Source of the DNA: a virus | DNA length: 36,906 bases | Direction: 5' to 3' (one strand) | IMG/VR virus record: IMGVR_UViG_3300034105_000185 | Span: 1 to 36,906 of that record | Shown here: in pieces, positions 1 to 7,572 of the stretch | Numbering within the stretch: position 1 is the first letter of the stretch | How the letters are laid out: each line of letters opens with the position of its first letter | Made by a program: the position numbers and the translations under genes | Notes under the pieces: model-generated | The model's database searches: none | Told to the model about the DNA's origin: nothing | The model's input: the letters and a program-made list of their open reading frames with translations, nothing else

Positions 1-127
1 CGGTCACACATGCCGCACTGATGCCTTCGCGCCTGAGCGATTCCGCTATGGCGTGGGCATGGTGGACGCCAGTGCAGAAGAACAACCAAGACTTGCGACC
101 CTCGGCCAAGGCAATCACTTCCCTAAT
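1..127. repeat. Terminal direct repeat, left copy (circular contig overlap)
   Basis: These 127 bases recur exactly at 36780-36906. They lie inside the helicase gene, whose reading frame continues in register across the join, so the molecule is circular or circularly permuted with a unique length of 36,779 bp. The overlap of 127 equals a common maximum k-mer of de Bruijn assemblers, so it is more likely an assembly overlap than a physical terminal repeat. Confidence 0.95.
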
Positions 128-820
128 TACACTGTCGTTGTTCTCGTCAGTATCCACGGCAGCTTGCAGTTCGCTCTCAATGAACTCTCCGCCGCGCTTG
201 TGGACGCCTGACAGATCGTAATTGGTCTTGGTGACTTTGGAACTAAGCGGGGCAAGAAACCCCTTCTGGATCAGTTCTTCGATAGTCACAGGGTCGAGCA
301 AATCATCAAAGATGGCTGGCTTATCCGTAATCAGCCCATGCCCCAGACGATATGGCGTTGCCGTCAGCCCAACCACTCGCATGGATGGATTGATAACCAG
401 TAACGCATCCAGAAATGCGCGGTACATGCCAATTGCCTTGTGGTTGACCAAGTGGCACTCATCGATGATGCAAATGTCAATGTGACCTACACGGCTGGCC
501 TTGCTCCAGATCGACTGAATGCCAGCAAAGGTAATTGGTTCGCCAAGCTGCTTCCTGCGCATCCCAGCCGAATATATGCCCATAGGCGCACCCGGCCAAT
601 GCTGGCGCATCTTCTCGGCGTTCTGTTCAATAAGTTCCTTTACATGGGTCAGCATCATAATTTTAGTGTCAGGCCAATTCTGCACAGCATTCTTAGAAAA
701 TGCAGCAACAATATGACTCTTGCCTGATCCTGTAGGCAGCACCAAGCATGGGTTGCCTTTGTTGTTGCCCATCCACTTGTATAGATCGTCTATGGCGCGT
801 TGTTGGTATGGTCGAAGCAT
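1..820 (-). CDS. DEAD/DEAH-box (DECH) superfamily 2 helicase, N-terminal part
   Basis: This is the first half of an SF2 helicase cut by the window start; the C-terminal half is at 35995-36906, giving 534 residues on the circle. Reading leftward from ATG at 820: LRPYQQRAI (Q-motif-like) at the N-terminus, Walker A PTGSGKS at residues 29-35, motif II IIDECH and motif III LTATPYR, as in RAD25/SSL2-like and phage helicases. It should use ATP to unwind or remodel DNA in replication or recombination. An AGGA ribosome site lies 7 nt before the start. It follows the small PD-(D/E)XK-like gene by 8 nt in the leftward operon. Family assignment is firm; the exact role in the phage is inferred. Confidence 0.93.
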   Translation of the reverse strand, partial: MLRPYQQRAIDDLYKWMGNNKGNPCLVLPTGSGKSHIVAAFSKNAVQNWPDTKIMMLTHVKELIEQNAEKMRQHWPGAPMGIYSAGMRRKQLGEPITFAGIQSIWSKASRVGHIDICIIDECHLVNHKAIGMYRAFLDALLVINPSMRVVGLTATPYRLGHGLITDKPAIFDDLLDPVTIEELIQKGFLAPLSSKVTKTNYDLSGVHKRGGEFIESELQAAVDTDENNDSVIREVIALAEGRKSWLFFCTGVHHAHAIAESLRREGISAACVT

Positions 821-828
821 TATTTATC

Positions 829-1254
829 CTAAACAGGCTGAAACAAATTAATTGGAATATGAACAACTGGCTCAATGTCACCCGCATTATTTCGAGCATA
901 ATTTCCGCCGTGAGTATATTCCACCCTAATGTTGGTTTCTTTATTCACCGTGACATAATGCAAATCTGAATCTGCCCACTGGACAAACATGTATGATGTA
1001 AGCCCAGAGGATTCTCCAAGATCAATCAGTCTCAACCACTTGTCGGCTGACAAAAGCAATGTTGGGAACCTGTCTTTTCCAATGTTCCTAAATTTAAACT
1101 CACCCCAGCCGACTAGCGTTGAATTATCATATAAGCCCCAATCTACTCGGTATTTAGCCTCGCCCAGCTTCATGCAAAACCAACCTAAAGATAAGTTGAT
1201 TTTGTTTTCTGCGGCTCTTTCCCTTGCTAGGTCTGCGTCGGTTTCGTACCTCAT
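829..1254 (-). CDS. Small PD-(D/E)XK-like nuclease candidate
   Basis: 141-residue protein of no family I can name with certainty. It contains an Asp near a Val-Asp-Trp-Gly strand followed after about 15 residues by GEFKFR, which fits the D...ExK core of PD-(D/E)XK nucleases, with a short N-terminal helix before it. Start ATG at 1254 overlaps the TGA of the Cas4-like gene (ATGA), with GGAGG upstream, so the two are translationally coupled. Position between a Cas4-like nuclease and a helicase suggests a job in DNA repair or recombination. The fold assignment rests on motif spacing only and could be wrong; no catalytic activity is shown. Confidence 0.75.
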   Translation of the reverse strand: MRYETDADLARERAAENKINLSLGWFCMKLGEAKYRVDWGLYDNSTLVGWGEFKFRNIGKDRFPTLLLSADKWLRLIDLGESSGLTSYMFVQWADSDLHYVTVNKETNIRVEYTHGGNYARNNAGDIEPVVHIPINLFQPV

Positions 1255-2261
1255 CCCACCACCTCCGCATCAGGAAACATTGCCTTAATCGACAGAACGA
1301 CCTGATCGTCCAGAGCCTCTGCGTTGGCAAGTATCTCGCGGCTCTTGTATCCGCCTTTGCCATTCACGATCCACTTGTCGCCAATCTTCCACTTGACGCT
1401 GTGACCATCGTCTGAGCCTTCCATAGGCCAATGCACCATGTCTGGATGCAGGATGTGGTCATCGCAGCCTTCGTGCTGAAAGTCCTCTGGGATGGCGTCC
1501 GCATCGTGACGCTCACAACGGAATGTAGAGTCCGGCATTGCCGTACTATGCGCACATGTGCGGCAGTTGATCCGCTTGGTCGGCTCCTGCTTGTGGCAGA
1601 AGCTGTGTGCAGGGCAGAACTTGCACTGATACCAACTAGGGTCGGCGCTGCACGGCTCAGGCATCCTGTCGGACATTGCAATCCGCTTGCCCTTGATGAT
1701 GGCTTCCTCTGCTACGCTACTAGCGTATTTTACCCGCTCTGTGTAAATGCGGTCATCGTCCTTGCAGACTGCCAGATAGAGGGCGCGGTTAATGTTAGTG
1801 CCGTGCATATAAACTTGCATCTGGATAAAGTGCATGGGCTTGGATTTCTCCACGCCGTTCTTCACCATGTCATCAAATGATTTCTTCGAGTGGGTCTTAA
1901 ACTCGGCAACATGACGCGCCTTGGGAGCCTCTGGGACGCCCTTTTCGATCACGCCGTCAAGACTGCCGCTTACATGGTGTCCGAAATCGACCCGCCTCTG
2001 GCTGGAGCGAATGTCGATACCAATGTTGCGAAGGTCACGGATGATGGTGTCTTCCTCGCTGTGTCCACGGCGGAACAGACGCAGGATGCGGCCATCGAAA
2101 TCTTCGACCACTGCCCAGCGAAAGTTAATCCAAAGCCACCTATCGCAATGGTGTCCCAACAGGCTAACGCCCATGTGCGGACGGGGCTTGGACTTTTTGC
2201 TTGCGTGGTATTGATCTATCATCGTTGCGATGGTATTAACTGGGTCGGGCAATTTGCTCAT
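1251..2261 (-). CDS. Cas4/RecB-like PD-(D/E)XK exonuclease with Fe-S cysteines
   Basis: 336 residues. Nuclease core: D102 in a GSLDGVI strand, E120-x-K122 in AEFKT, and the Q149-x-Y151 motif typical of RecB-like nucleases. One Cys in the N-terminal helix (C39, HHCDRWLW) and three after the core (C213, C216, C222) match the 4Fe-4S arrangement of Cas4 and AddB. It probably resects DNA ends to feed the Sak4-like annealing protein encoded three genes upstream. Odd: a second Cys group (C233, C236, C249, C266) follows, resembling two free-standing mini-proteins of this phage (6431-6619, 35817-36011). GGAG lies before the ATG. Family call strong; direction of digestion unknown. Confidence 0.9.
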   Translation of the reverse strand: MSKLPDPVNTIATMIDQYHASKKSKPRPHMGVSLLGHHCDRWLWINFRWAVVEDFDGRILRLFRRGHSEEDTIIRDLRNIGIDIRSSQRRVDFGHHVSGSLDGVIEKGVPEAPKARHVAEFKTHSKKSFDDMVKNGVEKSKPMHFIQMQVYMHGTNINRALYLAVCKDDDRIYTERVKYASSVAEEAIIKGKRIAMSDRMPEPCSADPSWYQCKFCPAHSFCHKQEPTKRINCRTCAHSTAMPDSTFRCERHDADAIPEDFQHEGCDDHILHPDMVHWPMEGSDDGHSVKWKIGDKWIVNGKGGYKSREILANAEALDDQVVLSIKAMFPDAEVVG

Positions 2262-2287
2262 TGTGTTATCTCCTTTCCTACAAACTT

Positions 2288-2318
2288 CCCCCGCCCTAGT
2301 GATAGAGCGGGGGTTTTT
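2288..2318 (+). terminator. Hairpin with T-run, antisense to the leftward operon
   Basis: Perfect 7-bp stem CCCCCGC (2288-2294) / GCGGGGG (2307-2313), 12-nt loop, then five T. The T-run is on the + strand, so it reads as an intrinsic terminator for rightward transcription, although both flanking genes run leftward. On the - strand the hairpin is followed only by a weak AAGTTTG tract. It lies in the only sizeable gap (2262-2320) of the operon. Confidence 0.6.
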
Positions 2319-2320
2319 GT

Positions 2321-2806
2321 TTACTTAGCCCAAGGTGGCTTTGCGCCGCCCGGTTGCGCGGTAGGCTCTGGAGAAGCAGATGCTGTGACTTGCGGCAATG
2401 CGCCGGATGCAGACTTGAACCCGCTAACTTCATTACGGGCATCGTAACCATTTTCGGCTGGCCGAATCTTTACGCGGATGCAGATGCTGCCGCCAACAAG
2501 TTCGTCAGTGTCTTGGATTTTAGCCAAGCCAACCGCCCTCATGATCTCACCAAGTTGCTGGCGACCAATGGCCTCAGCCCGTTCGCTTTGGTTACGGACA
2601 TTGACTGTGCCAAAGACCACACGACCCTGCTGGGTAGGACCAGTGATGTCATAGCGCATGTCAATCTTTTGACCTGTGCCAGCCTTGGTGTTGTTCAGTT
2701 CCGCCTTGGTAATGCTGGCGTTGTACCAGCCCTCTGGGATCAGATCATAAGAACGATCCGAAACTGGAAGGCTGTCTGTCGAAAATGTTTCACCTAAAAA
2801 TGCCAT
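2321..2806 (-). CDS. DUF669-type single-stranded DNA-binding protein
   Basis: 161 residues resembling phage DUF669 proteins: an N-terminal IPEGWYNASI strand, a TKAGTGQKIDMRYDITGP segment, then GRVVFGTVNVRN and a RQQLGEIMRAVG helix. The family is thought to coat single-stranded DNA with an OB-like fold. The tail is Pro/Ala/Gly-rich and disordered, ending KPPWAK, similar in style to SSB tails that recruit partners. AAGGA lies before ATG 2806. It sits between a small coiled protein and the Cas4-like nuclease, as in other phage recombination cassettes with Sak4-like ATPases. Family call good; biochemical role inferred. Confidence 0.88.
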   Translation of the reverse strand: MAFLGETFSTDSLPVSDRSYDLIPEGWYNASITKAELNNTKAGTGQKIDMRYDITGPTQQGRVVFGTVNVRNQSERAEAIGRQQLGEIMRAVGLAKIQDTDELVGGSICIRVKIRPAENGYDARNEVSGFKSASGALPQVTASASPEPTAQPGGAKPPWAK

Positions 2807-2809
2807 GTC

Positions 2810-3187
2810 TTAATCCTTTTTAACGATAGTGAATGATGGACGCCCCGGTGTTGAGGTAATTGCGTCCAGTAGTGGGGTAGTAATTGCTGGGTCAGTTGAC
2901 TTCCAGACTGCCGCATTGATCTCCGGCTTCCACCGGAAGAGGCATTCTAGATGCGCCATCAACCCATGCTCGACTGCAATCTCTTGCAGCTTATCGCTGT
3001 TGATTTTGCGATTGATGCGGCCTTCGATCTTGACCTTGTAGCCGTCGGCCTCAAAGTTCGCCGTCTTGTCGAGGTTGGGTGGGACGTTGAACTGCGCCAC
3101 CATCTGATCCTCAATCTCACGGCGCTCTGCCGTTGCTTCAGCCTCTCTGGCTTTGGCATCTTGCCATTGCTGGTAGATGTTCATCAC
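2810..3187 (-). CDS. Small phage protein, helical N-terminus (unknown)
   Basis: 125 residues, not assigned to a named family with confidence. The first 30 residues are a charged helix rich in Ala, Glu, Arg and Gln (QDAKAREAEATAERREIEDQ), likely a short coiled coil, followed by a mixed alpha/beta part with KVKIEGRINRKINSDKLQEIA. Similar small proteins sit beside Sak4-like ATPases in many phages. The ATG at 3187 overlaps the TGA of the ATPase gene; a second ATG three bases on is an equal start candidate. Translational coupling suggests it acts with the ATPase, perhaps as an accessory factor. Function unknown. Confidence 0.75.
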   Translation of the reverse strand: MMNIYQQWQDAKAREAEATAERREIEDQMVAQFNVPPNLDKTANFEADGYKVKIEGRINRKINSDKLQEIAVEHGLMAHLECLFRWKPEINAAVWKSTDPAITTPLLDAITSTPGRPSFTIVKKD

Positions 3188-3861
3188 GACAAACCTCCAA
3201 TCTTACGGATAATCTCCCCAAGGTCTGGCGACTCCCATGACGCCAGCTTGCCGGAGCGATCCTTAGCCAGCCACAAACCATCGCTGTCGCACATAATGGC
3301 ACGTTGGGCATTGCCATCGGCATCACGCTCAACCCGTAGGGCAAGCACTTCGTCGAAGAAGTAGGGCAGACCCTGCGTCAACGACTTTCCCGGCATTGAT
3401 GGATTGTAAAGCAACTTACCCATCTCGTCGGTGGACTTCTCCAACTTGGCGCTCATGTATACATGCTTGCCGGGAAGATCACGGAACGCACGGATCAGTT
3501 CCTGCATAACGGTGTTGAGTTCGCCATAAGCAGCGCGGCCATCTTTGTTGGTGCGCAGTTCATGCTGAAGGACAACCTCGGCCACTTCACTGATACTGTC
3601 GAGTGCCACGCTTTCAAAGCCAGCGGCTTCTTCGCTGTCCTTGGCCCAAGCATACGCCTCGCGTAAATCTTCCATGTTCTTAATTTCAATATAGGCAAGG
3701 TCAGCATCTTGGATGGACAGCAGCCCACCTTCTGCCGACAGAACCACAGGGTTCGGCAGTGTGCGGATAAGAGATGTCTTACCAGCGCCAGCCTGACCAT
3801 ACACAAGCAGCTTAACACCATTGGCGGTTAGACCTCCGGTCTTTTTTAGATTAATAGCCAT
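3184..3861 (-). CDS. Sak4-like RecA-fold ATPase (AAA_24), recombination mediator
   Basis: 225 residues. Walker A GQAGAGKTS near residues 20-28, Walker B-like SVALDSISEV, and a later HVYMSAKLEK strand are typical of the AAA_24/Sak4 group of RecA-like phage ATPases, which act in single-strand annealing or strand exchange. The longer frame to 3930 is unlikely: ATG 3861 has AAAGGAG 6-8 nt upstream and gives the usual family length. It is the first gene of the leftward operon, followed by DUF669, Cas4-like nuclease and helicase genes, a standard recombination set. Family strong, role inferred. Confidence 0.9.
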   Translation of the reverse strand: MAINLKKTGGLTANGVKLLVYGQAGAGKTSLIRTLPNPVVLSAEGGLLSIQDADLAYIEIKNMEDLREAYAWAKDSEEAAGFESVALDSISEVAEVVLQHELRTNKDGRAAYGELNTVMQELIRAFRDLPGKHVYMSAKLEKSTDEMGKLLYNPSMPGKSLTQGLPYFFDEVLALRVERDADGNAQRAIMCDSDGLWLAKDRSGKLASWESPDLGEIIRKIGGLS

Positions 3862-3918
3862 TGAAGGCTCCTTTCGTTTCAGCACAATTCGGACAATCCA
3901 GTTAGTGCGTAGAAATGT

Positions 3919-3946
3919 CTTTACAGCCAAATTTTGATATGTAAAG
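3919..3946. promoter_or_regulatory. Divergent promoter/operator with inverted repeat
   Basis: The gap between the leftward Sak4-like gene and the rightward HTH gene holds CTTTACA (3919-3925) and TGTAAAG (3940-3946), an inverted repeat with 14-nt spacer. Because it is symmetric, each strand reads TTTACA, 16 nt, TAAAG(A/G), a plausible -35/-10 pair in both directions. It may be a shared promoter controlled by the adjacent HTH protein. Promoter strength is not provable from sequence. Confidence 0.5.
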
Positions 3947-3977
3947 GGGAAAAATCACATTAAAAAGGAGATAGTCA

Positions 3978-4154
3978 GTGGTTGAAATAAACTGGATTAA
4001 AGAAGGGCTGTTAGATAGACGCCCAAAGGTTGTGGCGGAACGCACTGGTCTGCATGTCAACACCGTTACCCGCATAAGGGATGGTAAAGAAGATAACCCC
4101 AAGATAGACACGCTTAATAGGTTGGCGCGTTATCTGATCGGGGAAGGGGAATAA
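3978..4154 (+). CDS. Small helix-turn-helix (XRE-like) regulator
   Basis: 58 residues from GTG 3978, with AAGGAG 7 nt upstream. A helix-turn-helix is visible: VVAERTGLHVNTVTRIRDGK, then NPKIDTLNRLARYL, matching the core of XRE/Cro-like DNA-binding domains without an oligomerisation extension. The TAA overlaps the ATG of the primase-helicase (TAATG), so the two are coupled. It stands next to the symmetric site at 3919-3946 and likely autoregulates or switches the early promoters. No better start exists in this frame. Confidence 0.8.
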   Translation: MVEINWIKEGLLDRRPKVVAERTGLHVNTVTRIRDGKEDNPKIDTLNRLARYLIGEGE

Positions 4155-6172
4155 TGGCTGATCTAACAAACATTCTGGGCGGCTCATGGTCACCACCAGC
4201 AGAGATCAAGGCTGACCCACCAGAACTACAGCTTCGTGACGCCATAGAGAATAGTGGCATGACACCGCCCAAGGACATTGTCCTTGATGGTAAGATGCAC
4301 CGCTTCAACTCCGGAACCAAAGGAAAGGGCGGACACGACAAGTCCGGCTGGTATATTGCCTATGGCGATGGGGTTCCCGCTGGCCGCTTTGGCTGCTGGA
4401 GGGCTGGCATGGAAATGACATGGAGGGCGGACGTTGGCCGTAAGCTGACGCCATCCGAAGAGATGGCTAATGTCCGGCGCATGTCAGAGGCCAAGGCCGC
4501 ACGGGACATCGAACTAGCTAAATCGCGGGAGGTGGCATCGAACACCGTCGAGAAGATTTGGTCAGAGGCAACCGCTGCCCATCCGGATCACCCGTACCTT
4601 TCCCGCAAGGGCATTGGCGTCAATGGCGCGAGGGTCACAGGCGATGGACGGCTGGTGGTTCCCCTGTTCAGTCCCAACGGCAAATTATCCTCGCTGCAAT
4701 ACATAGATCGTGAGGGCGGCAAGTTATACCACGCTGGCGGACAGACAGGTGGCTGCTCTTGGATGGTCGGAACAATGGACGAACCCGGCGTTCTCTATGT
4801 AGCTGAGGGCTACGCAACAGCGGCCACCATCTATCAAGTAACAGGTCGCCCGTGCATTGTGGCATATTCCGCATCAAACCTTGTGCCTGTCACTGGGACA
4901 GCGCGGGACAAATACGGCCCAACCCAAGAAATCGTCATTGTGGCGGACAATGATGCGTCTAACACAGGTCAGAAATATGCTGACCAAGCATCAGCCAAGT
5001 TTGGTGCGCGGACCATCATGCCACCCTTCCAAGGTGATGCGAACGACTATGTGGCGGCTGGGGGCGACTTGTCCGTCCTTCTGATCCCACCTGTTTCCGA
5101 TTGGCTTATCCCAGCCGACGAGTTTTGCACTAAGCCAGCCCCTATCAAGTGGATGGTCAAGAACTGGATACAGGAAGATGCCCTCATCATGATCCACGGG
5201 CCGTCCGGTGGCGGCAAGACCTTCGTGGCCCTTGATTGGTGTCTGCACATAGCCTCCAAACTGACCAATTGGAACGGACACAGGGTTAAGAATGGAACAG
5301 TGGTCTATCTGGCTGGTGAGGGACATCATGGCTTACGTTCGCGTATCTCAGCATGGAAACAGCACCACGGCGTATCCAGTGTCGATATGTGGCTCTCACG
5401 GGCTGGTTGCGATCTGAACACCCCTGAAGGCTACATGAAGGTCGTAGAGGCCATCAGGGCGCTGCCGCATCCGCCCAGCGTTATTGTGGTCGATACTCTG
5501 CACAGGTTCCTGTCCGGCGACGAGAACAGCGCACAGGATGCCAAAACAATGATTGATGCCTGTGCTGCGCTTATGCGTGAGTTCAATTGCAGCATCATCC
5601 TTGTCCATCACACTGGCGTGTCAGATGAGGCCCAGCACCGGGCGCGTGGATCGTCAGCATGGAAGGGCGCGTTGGAGATTGAGATTAGTGTTGTCCCAGC
5701 CAAGGGCGACGGACCCATCCAGATCGTCCAGCGCAAGTCCAAGGATGCCGAAGAGGCAAAGCCTGTCTATGCTGTACTGGAACTTGTACAGATCAACGGC
5801 TGGTTCGATGAGGATGGTGAGCAAGTGTCCAGTGCAGTCATTGTCCAGACTGAGGCTCCGCCTGAGACACGCAAGGAGGCAAAGCACAAAAGTAACTTCA
5901 AGATATTTGATGGCGCTTGGCACAAGGCGGGGTGTGAAGTCAGGGATGACATGCCGTATCTGTCTCGCTCCGCCCTGATAGATCATATCATGAAAGAGGG
6001 CTTGGCTAAGAATGAAGATGCGGCAAAGAAAATGTGTCAGGAGAGCCAAATCAATAGGCTTATTGGGACGCTTGTTGTGAGCGAAATGGTGAGCAGACAT
6101 GAGCATGGTTGGGTGGTAATTTGCCCTGAAAATGCCTCGTCCATGATGATTTCAAGAAGTGACTATAAATAG
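4154..6172 (+). CDS. Toprim primase / RepA-like AAA helicase
   Basis: 672 residues. The N-terminal part has a Trp/Gly/His-rich region (about 45-85) as in phage Toprim primases. Toprim motifs follow: E218 in VAEGYATA and VADNDAS with D265 and D267, then QGDANDY (293-299). The C-terminal half is a RecA/AAA_25 domain: Walker A GPSGGGKT (349-356), Walker B VIVVDTLH (443-450), and LVHHTG with RARGSSAWKGA near 482-506, typical of RepA-like helicases. It should unwind and prime phage DNA at the origin. The GTGGACAA array starts right after its stop codon, which supports an origin-binding role. A helical tail (590-650) may contact DNA or partners. Confidence 0.92.
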   Translation: MADLTNILGGSWSPPAEIKADPPELQLRDAIENSGMTPPKDIVLDGKMHRFNSGTKGKGGHDKSGWYIAYGDGVPAGRFGCWRAGMEMTWRADVGRKLTPSEEMANVRRMSEAKAARDIELAKSREVASNTVEKIWSEATAAHPDHPYLSRKGIGVNGARVTGDGRLVVPLFSPNGKLSSLQYIDREGGKLYHAGGQTGGCSWMVGTMDEPGVLYVAEGYATAATIYQVTGRPCIVAYSASNLVPVTGTARDKYGPTQEIVIVADNDASNTGQKYADQASAKFGARTIMPPFQGDANDYVAAGGDLSVLLIPPVSDWLIPADEFCTKPAPIKWMVKNWIQEDALIMIHGPSGGGKTFVALDWCLHIASKLTNWNGHRVKNGTVVYLAGEGHHGLRSRISAWKQHHGVSSVDMWLSRAGCDLNTPEGYMKVVEAIRALPHPPSVIVVDTLHRFLSGDENSAQDAKTMIDACAALMREFNCSIILVHHTGVSDEAQHRARGSSAWKGALEIEISVVPAKGDGPIQIVQRKSKDAEEAKPVYAVLELVQINGWFDEDGEQVSSAVIVQTEAPPETRKEAKHKSNFKIFDGAWHKAGCEVRDDMPYLSRSALIDHIMKEGLAKNEDAAKKMCQESQINRLIGTLVVSEMVSRHEHGWVVICPENASSMMISRSDYK

Positions 6173-6173
6173 G

Positions 6174-6353
6174 GGGTGGACAAGGGTGGACAAGGGTGGA
6201 CAAGGGTGGACAAAACAGAACTTGTCCACCTAAACTGACGCTTTTCTGCGGTTTTTAGATAGGGGTGGACAAGAAGGTGGACAAGGTAGGGGCAAGGTAG
6301 GCAGGGGTGGACGGACAGGACAACACACCTATAGGTGTTGTCCACTTGTCCAC
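6174..6353. repeat. Iteron-like GTGGACAA array, candidate replication origin
   Basis: Four perfect tandem 10-bp units GGGTGGACAA (6174-6213) start at the primase stop codon. Further boxes follow: an inverted copy TTGTCCACC (6222-6230), direct copies at 6263-6272 and 6275-6284, a degenerate one at 6305-6314, then two inverted TTGTCCAC boxes (6338-6345, 6346-6353). The 10-bp phasing puts the tandem boxes on one DNA face. The array lies in a 258-bp gap between genes (6173-6430). This is the organisation of an iteron origin bound by a replication initiator; function inferred from layout. Confidence 0.72.
6325..6338. promoter_or_regulatory. 14-bp palindrome inside the iteron region
   Basis: ACACCTATAGGTGT is a perfect palindrome between the direct and inverted GTGGACAA boxes. 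It could be a dimer-binding operator or a hairpin at the origin. It is adjacent to, but different in sequence from, the iterons. Confidence 0.5.
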
Positions 6354-6430
6354 TCTGTCCTGCGGGGTGGCCTGACCACTTGTCATTGGACCTCTGGTGA
6401 TATAGAATTAGGTATGTGGAAAGGGATGTT

Positions 6431-6619
6431 ATGAGTAAGAGTAATGATGAGTCTTGTGGGCAGTGTTTGTTCTTTCAGGGAAGCCCTTCTGGCTCTCATG
6501 GATTTTGCAAACGGTTCCCTCCTGTGTTCACGAACATAGACAATGAAGGTCGGGCCAAGTTTTTCAATCCAGTGACCTCACCGTTCAATTGGTGTGGCGA
6601 GTTCGAGGACACAGACTGA
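6431..6619 (+). CDS. Cys-rich mini-protein (zinc-ribbon-like)
   Basis: 62 residues. Cys pattern C-x2-C-x13-C-x28-C with Phe/Pro/Trp around it (CGQCLFF, FCKRFPP, WCGEF), a likely metal-binding knuckle known as a small uncharacterised protein in many phages. ATG 6431 is preferred over the upstream in-frame start at 6416 because AAGGG lies 7 nt before it. The TGA overlaps the next ATG. A related Cys layout occurs in 35817-36011 and in the C-terminal part of the Cas4-like nuclease. Function unknown; a DNA- or protein-binding adaptor is possible. Confidence 0.8.
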   Translation: MSKSNDESCGQCLFFQGSPSGSHGFCKRFPPVFTNIDNEGRAKFFNPVTSPFNWCGEFEDTD

Positions 6620-7371
6620 TGTTAGCAATGCGGATCGATACAAGTGACTTTGACAAGGGCATGAAAGTCCTTGCCGAAACGCCTGAGATGATTCGCAAGG
6701 CTGTTGTTGGCGCTTTGTCTGACACGGTGGATGATCTTTACACGCGCCAAGAGTTGGAGATGAAGTCGGTCTTCAATAAGCCATCGCCGTATATTCTTAG
6801 GGGTCTGAAGAAAAGTTATCCCGGTGGGCGTGAAGGTCAGTCATCAAGGGCTAGGTTCGGGCAAGGTGTTTTAAGGGCTGGGACATACTTTGAATATTTT
6901 GGTGGAACTGGTTCGCCTGAGAGTATCGTCAAGCCACATGTGTTTGGTGGACAAAGGCCGCGTAAAGCGTCTGAAAGGCGATTGCAGGATAGAGTGGCAC
7001 TGCTTGGCGGACAAGACACTGTCCAAGGTAGGAACTATCCCCGTGGATCAGGTGGTGACATTAATGGCGCTCGGTATAGTGAAATGCTGGCGGCAGTTGG
7101 TGCATTGTCTGAGACTGCTCGTGCCGCAATGCCAAAGGGTAAGCAGCGGGATCGTAAGAACATCAGCTTCTTTGTAATGAAGCGTGAGGGAGTTCCTATT
7201 GGCATTGCAGAGCGTCGTGGCAAGGACGTTAAAATAATGCTTGTAAATACCAGAAAGAAGGCAGTATACAAAAAGCGTTATGATTACTTTGGCGTTGGAC
7301 AGAAGCAAGTTGCCTACAGTCTGCCGCTGCACTTTAACCGTATTATTAATCGAATGATATCTAGGCTATAA
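6619..7371 (+). CDS. Putative minor tail protein Z-like / morphogenesis protein
   Basis: 250 residues from ATG 6619, which overlaps the previous TGA and has GAGG upstream. The N-terminal half (DFDKGMKVLAETPEMIRKAVVGAL, then TVDDLYTRQELEMKSVF) resembles the start of phage minor tail Z / gp10-type neck proteins, in which a long helix leads to an Arg/Lys-rich beta region (residues 50-130 and 185-230). No catalytic motif. It is separated from the head-tail block by the accessory cassette, which is unusual for a structural gene. The similarity is by eye and weak; it could instead be an early protein of unknown function. Confidence 0.7.
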   Translation: MLAMRIDTSDFDKGMKVLAETPEMIRKAVVGALSDTVDDLYTRQELEMKSVFNKPSPYILRGLKKSYPGGREGQSSRARFGQGVLRAGTYFEYFGGTGSPESIVKPHVFGGQRPRKASERRLQDRVALLGGQDTVQGRNYPRGSGGDINGARYSEMLAAVGALSETARAAMPKGKQRDRKNISFFVMKREGVPIGIAERRGKDVKIMLVNTRKKAVYKKRYDYFGVGQKQVAYSLPLHFNRIINRMISRL

Positions 7372-7374
7372 CAT

Positions 7375-7572
7375 ATGAATGACAATCTCGACCACGAAGG
7401 CCCGAAGCATTTGTTTGCTGCGGCTCTGCTTAATGATCTTATGGTTATTTTAGATATGGCTGCAAAGCGTGGCCTTGATCCGCTAGATGAGGATGGCGTA
7501 CCAATTTACGGTTTTGGTTATTGGTCTGGCGAGTGCGCGAAGGCGCTGAACGTAAAGAAAATTGTTCCATAA
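7375..7572 (+). CDS. Small acidic protein of unknown function
   Basis: 65 residues beginning 3 nt after the preceding stop, so probably co-transcribed with it. The sequence has an amphipathic helix (HLFAAALLNDLMVILDMAAKR) followed by a DEDGVPIYGFGYW segment. No known motif. The stop codon lies within the first AAATCGTATGGGGG repeat. Coding is supported by tight packing behind its neighbour rather than by homology. Confidence 0.6.
   Translation: MNDNLDHEGPKHLFAAALLNDLMVILDMAAKRGLDPLDEDGVPIYGFGYWSGECAKALNVKKIVP

Noticed and set aside
1251-2261. Cas4-like protein as a sign of a CRISPR adaptation module
   Set aside because: No cas1, cas2 or array is present; Cas4-like nucleases are common in phage recombination operons.
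1431-2447. Rightward open frames of 149 and 185 codons
   Set aside because: They lie opposite the Cas4-like nuclease and DUF669 genes, have no SD, and run through the operon gap and hairpin.
3902-4111. Leftward open frame across the divergent promoter
   Set aside because: It overlaps the HTH gene and the inverted repeat, and lacks an SD; the rightward HTH protein is clearly the real gene.
6174-6213. CRISPR-like repeats
   Set aside because: Units are 10 bp and contiguous, with no spacers and no cas genes; an iteron array fits.
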